In this document: piece after piece, positions 6,141-9,260 of the stretch | How positions within the stretch are numbered: position 1 is the stretch's first letter | Layout: each line of letters opens with the position of its first letter | Assembly: GCA_902490145.1 (NCBI GenBank) | Contig: CABUCT010000040.1 | Span: 1-9,260 of the forward strand | Direction: 5' to 3' | From: an uncultured Oscillospiraceae bacterium | Lineage (GTDB): Bacteria > Bacillota > Clostridia > Oscillospirales > Acutalibacteraceae | Length of the DNA: 9,260 nt | Translations under genes and position numbers: made by a program | Notes under the pieces: model-generated | Database searches by the model: none | What the model was told of the DNA's origin: nothing | Seen by the model: only the letters and a program-made list of their open reading frames with translations

Positions 6141-7554
6141 GGAGAAAAAACAGTTTGATTTTATCAAAAACAGAAAAACCTTTATTATTATTGCAGCTTG
6201 CTTTCTTGCAGTGGGAATCATTTTCAATGTAATTTTCGGAACTGAACTTGATATAAATTTCAAAGGCGGAACAATCTTTACCTATTCTTACAGCGGAGAT
6301 ATAGAGCAAGACGCTTTAACTGGAATTGCTAAGGACATTCTTGGAAATGATGCTGAGGTTTCGTTCAGTAAGGATTTGGGCGGAAATTTAAACCAAGTAA
6401 CAATGACGCTTACTGAAATTCCCGATTCGGTATTGACTTATACGTACACTGTTCCTTCTGATAATTCAGTTCAGTTGAATGCAGACGATATTGCTGCCGA
6501 AGCTCTCGCTGCTCTCGGGAAGGAATCAACAGTTAACACTGAAGAAAACGGCACTCTTGTTATCACTCCTAATTCAGGAGGCAAGATAGTCGGAGATAAA
6601 GTAGAAGCTTTAACAGAAGCTTTAACTGCGAAATATTCAGGTGCTCAATTTACACTTGTTTCAACAAACGATGTAAACGACATTGCCAATAAACTTAAAA
6701 GTAGGATAGTCTCAGATTTTGGAACAAAGCTTGTATACACATATACGGTCGACAGTGTTGACACCTCTGCACTAACTACAGATATTCAAGCTGTAACAGG
6801 TTTTGGGGTTCAGGTAACATCGGATGATTCTGCAAAGACCGTTACAGTAGTTCCAACTGATTCTGCGGAAAAAGACGGTGCTTTTACTGACCAGATCCAG
6901 CAAGACCTAAAGAGTGTTCTTGATAAGTATGGTCTTACTCTCAGCGAGTCGCGTTATAACTCTATCGAACTCATTACTTCCAACAGCGTAAAACCCACTG
7001 TGGGACGCGGATTCTTTATAAAATGTCTTGTTGCAATGATAATCGGCGGACTTATCATAACAATTTATATTGCTTTGCGTTTCCGTAAAATCGGTGGTCT
7101 GTCTGCTGCAATGTTTGCAACGTTCGCTCTTATTCATGACATCTTGATTTCTTATTTCGTATATGTTGTGTTCCGTATTCCTCTTGATGATAACTTTATT
7201 GCAGTTGTGCTGACTATTCTTGGTTACTCAATTAACGGTACGATAGTTGTCTATGACCGAATTCGTGCCAATGAACGTAAGTTTGGAAATACAAAAAGTA
7301 TATCCGAGATAGTAAACACAAGTGTAAACGGAGTTCTCACAAGAAACATTTACACTACATTATCAACACTGATTGCTGTGTTAGCTATCTGCATTATTGC
7401 AAAGATCAGAAATCTTGATTCTATAATCAGCTTTGCATTCCCAATGGCTATTGGTATTATCGCAGGATTTTATTCATCATTATTGCTGTCAAGTCCAATC
7501 TGGGCATGGTGGCGGGAGCGTAAACTTGCAAAGGCAAAGAATTTAAAAGATTAA
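6133..7554 (+). CDS. secF: Protein translocase subunit SecF, enlarged and lacking the conserved TM4 Asp
   Basis: Partner of SecD in the Sec accessory complex. The 473-residue product is well above the roughly 300 usual for stand-alone SecF. TM1 is at about 16-35, followed by the family hallmark LDINFKGGT at 39-47. The membrane half is clear: KPTVGRGF (287-294, family VGPxVG), a segment ending IALRFR at 318, ALIHDILIS (332-340), LGYSINGTIVVYDRIRANE (363-381), and R404 in VLTRNIYTT. The family motif is NDT; here residue 369 is Gly (GGT codon at 7237-7239), while the partner Arg is kept. The extracytoplasmic region of about 250 residues holds related stretches beginning FTYSYS, LTYTYTV and LVYTYTV. 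The ATG at 6133 has GGAGGTGA (6117-6124) 8 bp upstream and overlaps secD by 8 bp, indicating translational coupling; the in-frame GTG at 6121 lies inside that binding site. Confidence 0.95.
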   Translation: MAREKKQFDFIKNRKTFIIIAACFLAVGIIFNVIFGTELDINFKGGTIFTYSYSGDIEQDALTGIAKDILGNDAEVSFSKDLGGNLNQVTMTLTEIPDSVLTYTYTVPSDNSVQLNADDIAAEALAALGKESTVNTEENGTLVITPNSGGKIVGDKVEALTEALTAKYSGAQFTLVSTNDVNDIANKLKSRIVSDFGTKLVYTYTVDSVDTSALTTDIQAVTGFGVQVTSDDSAKTVTVVPTDSAEKDGAFTDQIQQDLKSVLDKYGLTLSESRYNSIELITSNSVKPTVGRGFFIKCLVAMIIGGLIITIYIALRFRKIGGLSAAMFATFALIHDILISYFVYVVFRIPLDDNFIAVVLTILGYSINGTIVVYDRIRANERKFGNTKSISEIVNTSVNGVLTRNIYTTLSTLIAVLAICIIAKIRNLDSIISFAFPMAIGIIAGFYSSLLLSSPIWAWWRERKLAKAKNLKD

Positions 7555-7567
7555 ATTGAATTAAAAC

Positions 7568-7604
7568 AAAAACAAATCTCTGATTAATTCAGAGATTTGT
7601 TTTT
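7568..7604 (+). terminator. Intrinsic terminator of secDF
   Basis: A perfect 15-bp inverted repeat (7568-7582 with 7590-7604) with a 7-base loop, ATTAATT. The core CAAATCTCTG pairs with CAGAGATTTG and is flanked by A5 on the left and T5 on the right. It begins 14 bp after the secF stop. The symmetry means it could also stop minus-strand transcripts that read through from gdhA. Confidence 0.92.
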
Positions 7605-7807
7605 ATGTGTAATAAAAGCATTGGCACTCTCAGTGATTAAATTTATCTGATAATTTATCCAATTAAGTAATCTGCTCTCCTCAATTAATTTAAGCTGTTA
7701 TTATTGGAATAATATTCTGTTTGGTTGGGCAGGAGGAAATGCACCTTGATATGATGATTATGATATATACAGCTGAAAATACGGAAGATGGACAATAAGT
7801 ATAAATG
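7605..7807. other. AT-rich intergenic island between two terminators
   Basis: About 200 bp lie between the secDF terminator and the gdhA terminator. It is AT-rich and has no recognisable RNA gene, transposon end or consensus promoter. Candidate -35 and -10 elements (TTGGCA at 7621, GATAAT at 7649) are spaced too far apart at 22 bp. Its only notable content is a strong AGGAGG at 7731-7736 followed by a very short ORF. It could be a remnant of a lost gene. Confidence 0.6.
7739..7798 (+). CDS. Possible 19-residue small ORF, doubtful
   Basis: ATG at 7739 opens a 19-codon frame ending in TAA at 7796-7798 and encoding MHLDMMIMIYTAENTEDGQ. A full AGGAGG lies at 7731-7736, but only 2 bp before this ATG, which is too close for efficient initiation. 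The in-frame ATG at 7751 is 14 bp away, which is too far. The first half is Met/Ile-rich and the second half acidic, with no recognised motif. No promoter was found for it, and the next hairpin downstream (7808) would end any transcript. It may be a small peptide, the stub of a decayed gene, or chance. Confidence 0.15.
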   Translation: MHLDMMIMIYTAENTEDGQ

Positions 7808-7839
7808 AAAAGCTCCCAATCACAAGATTGGGAGCTTTT
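7808..7839 (-). terminator. Intrinsic terminator of gdhA (bidirectional)
   Basis: A perfect 14-bp stem, AAAAGCTCCCAATC (7808-7821) with its complement (7826-7839), encloses a 4-base loop. It lies 38 bp downstream of the gdhA stop on the minus strand, where the stem ends in TTTT. The same is true on the plus strand, so it can serve both directions and is a backstop for read-through from secDF. Confidence 0.88.
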
Positions 7840-7877
7840 ATGTTGAACTAAAAAAGTTTAACTCTTATACTAGTGGA

Positions 7878-9209
7878 TTAAACAATACCTTGAGCCATCA
7901 TAGCATCTGCAACCTTTTCAAAGCCTGCAATATTAGCACCCATGATATAGTCACCCTTATGACCATAACGCTCAGCAGCGTCGGCAGCATTGTTATGGAT
8001 ATTTACCATTATGTCATGAAGTCTTGAATCAACCTCGTCAAAGGTCCATGCAAGTCTTAAGGAGTTCTGGGACATCTCAAGAGCTGAAGTTGCAACGCCG
8101 CCTGCATTTGAAGCTTTACCGGGAGTGAAGATAAGTCCTCCGTTAACAATTATGTTGGTTGCTTCAAGAGTAGTAGGCATATTAGCACCTTCGCAAACTG
8201 CCTGACAGCCGTTAGCAACAAGTATTTTCGCATCATCTTCAAGTAACTCATTCTGAGTTGCACAGGGAAGAGCAATGTCGCACTTAATGCTCCATACTCC
8301 GCGTCCTTCGGTGTATTTTGCATCACCGTGATAGTTAAGATAATCTTTAATACGGCCACGTTTAACCTCTTTGATTTCCTTAACAGCAGCAAGATCAATT
8401 CCATTTTCGTCATAGATCCAGCCATTTGAGTCACTCATGGTGACAACTTTTGCACCGAGCTGCTGTGCCTTTTCACAGGCATAAATAGCAACGTTACCGG
8501 AACCAGAAATAACAACAGTTTTTCCATTAAAGCTTGAACCCTTTGTTTTGAGAGCTTCTTCTGCAAAGTATACAAGACCGTAACCAGTAGCTTCAGTACG
8601 GGCAAGAGAGCCGCCAAAAGCAAGTCCCTTACCTGTGAGAACGCCCTCATAATTTCCGGTTATACGTTTGTACTGACCATAAAGATATCCGATCTCACGG
8701 GCACCTGTTCCGATATCACCGGCAGGAACGTCAATAAATTGACCGATATATTTGTAAAGCTCAGTCATGAAGCTCTGGCAGAAACGCATAACTTCGTTAT
8801 CAGATTTGCCCTTTGGGTCAAAGTCTGAACCGCCCTTACCGCCGCCGATGGGAAGACCGGTGAGTGAGTTTTTAAAAATCTGTTCAAAACCGAGGAATTT
8901 AATAATTCCGAGATTTACCGAAGGATGAAGACGAAGACCACCCTTATAAGGTCCGATTGCACTGTTAAATTGTACACGATAGCCACGATTAACCTGAACC
9001 TTTCCATTATCGTCAATCCATGGTACACGGAACATAACAACACGTTCCGGTTCGGTAATTCTCTCAAGAAGAGAAGCCTCTTCATACTCCGGATGAGCAT
9101 CCATTACAGGACGAAGTGAGTTGAGAACTTCGGTAGCAGCCTGATGAAATTCTTTTTCACCGGGGTTTTTTTGCTTAAGAGTTTCAAGAACTCTATCAAT
9201 ATAAGCCAT
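7878..9209 (-). CDS. gdhA: Glutamate dehydrogenase, hexameric type, probably NADPH-dependent
   Basis: Cytoplasmic enzyme interconverting 2-oxoglutarate plus ammonium and glutamate. The 443-residue product has the length of the bacterial hexameric (GDH-50s) family. Substrate-domain residues match the Clostridium symbiosum enzyme: K89 in YKGGLRLHP, K113 in FKNSLTG, catalytic K125 in GGGKGGSDF, D165 in PAGDIGTGAREIG and S380 in EMSQNS. The Rossmann glycine motif is GSGNVA at 236-241. At the two cofactor-discriminating sites where the NAD-linked C. symbiosum enzyme has Phe238 and Pro262, this protein has Ser (S237 in SGSGN, S261 in SDSNG), as in NADP-linked E. coli GDH; NADPH use and an anabolic role are therefore inferred. 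The ATG at 9209 has AAGGAG (9218-9223) 8 bp upstream; an in-frame GTG at 9218 overlaps that site. The gene is convergent with secDF and monocistronic as far as seen. Confidence 0.97.
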   Translation of the reverse strand: MAYIDRVLETLKQKNPGEKEFHQAATEVLNSLRPVMDAHPEYEEASLLERITEPERVVMFRVPWIDDNGKVQVNRGYRVQFNSAIGPYKGGLRLHPSVNLGIIKFLGFEQIFKNSLTGLPIGGGKGGSDFDPKGKSDNEVMRFCQSFMTELYKYIGQFIDVPAGDIGTGAREIGYLYGQYKRITGNYEGVLTGKGLAFGGSLARTEATGYGLVYFAEEALKTKGSSFNGKTVVISGSGNVAIYACEKAQQLGAKVVTMSDSNGWIYDENGIDLAAVKEIKEVKRGRIKDYLNYHGDAKYTEGRGVWSIKCDIALPCATQNELLEDDAKILVANGCQAVCEGANMPTTLEATNIIVNGGLIFTPGKASNAGGVATSALEMSQNSLRLAWTFDEVDSRLHDIMVNIHNNAADAAERYGHKGDYIMGANIAGFEKVADAMMAQGIV

Positions 9210-9248
9210 TAAAAACACTCCTTAATACCAAAAATAAAGTTTGGAAAC

Positions 9249-9254
9249 ATTATA
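9249..9254 (-). promoter_or_regulatory. Candidate -10 element of the gdhA promoter
   Basis: Read on the minus strand, TATAAT occurs about 40 bp upstream of the gdhA ATG. This would place the start site near 9242 and give a leader of about 33 bases. The matching -35 box would fall beyond the right edge of the window, so the promoter cannot be confirmed here. Confidence 0.4.
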
Positions 9255-9260
9255 TTGCTA

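Noticed and set aside
1..9260. Mobile elements, CRISPR arrays, tRNA or rRNA genes, defence or toxin-antitoxin systems
   Set aside because: No transposase-like product, regularly spaced repeats, tRNA-like fold or matching gene pair was seen. The coding space is filled by housekeeping genes.

Overview
The window looks like chromosome of a low-to-moderate G+C anaerobic Firmicute, most likely a gut-type Clostridium relative in the Oscillospiraceae/Ruminococcaceae area. This rests on strong AGGAGG-type ribosome binding sites, AT-rich intergenic DNA, a cofactor-independent phosphoglycerate mutase in a pgk-tpiA-gpmI string, and separate SecD and SecF proteins. The placement is inference from gene content and style, not from a search. 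Every gene recognised is a core or near-core function. I see no mobile element, CRISPR array, rRNA, tRNA or defence gene.

Layout. (1) Positions 33-4575, plus strand: a lower-glycolysis cluster, pgk, tpiA and gpmI. It is followed after 2 bp by a membrane-anchored VanY/DacB-type (peptidase M15B) D,D-carboxypeptidase. The gap gene often found with this cluster would lie to the left, outside the window. A G+C-rich hairpin without a U-tract sits between pgk and tpiA. (2) Positions 4576-4715: an intergenic stretch with a perfect TTGACA-17-TATAAT promoter, a short palindrome over its -35 box, and a leader hairpin just upstream of the secD ribosome binding site. (3) Positions 4716-7554: secD and secF overlapping by 8 bp, ending in a strong 15-bp-stem terminator. 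(4) Positions 7605-7807: a short AT-rich island between two terminators, with only a doubtful 19-codon ORF. (5) Positions 7878-9209, minus strand: a hexameric-type glutamate dehydrogenase, convergent with secDF and with its own terminator.

How the genes work together. Pgk, TpiA and GpmI supply consecutive or linked steps of the triose part of glycolysis. The carboxypeptidase trims peptidoglycan stem peptides outside the membrane and is probably carried on the same message. SecD and SecF form the accessory membrane complex that helps complete Sec-dependent export. GdhA assimilates ammonium into glutamate, and its cofactor-site residues suggest NADPH.

The points worth a second look are in SecDF. 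SecF has Gly where the family has a functionally important Asp in the NDT motif of its fourth membrane segment, and an extracytoplasmic domain about twice the usual size that looks internally duplicated. SecD carries about 34 extra residues between its last two membrane segments. No wholly new system is evident.
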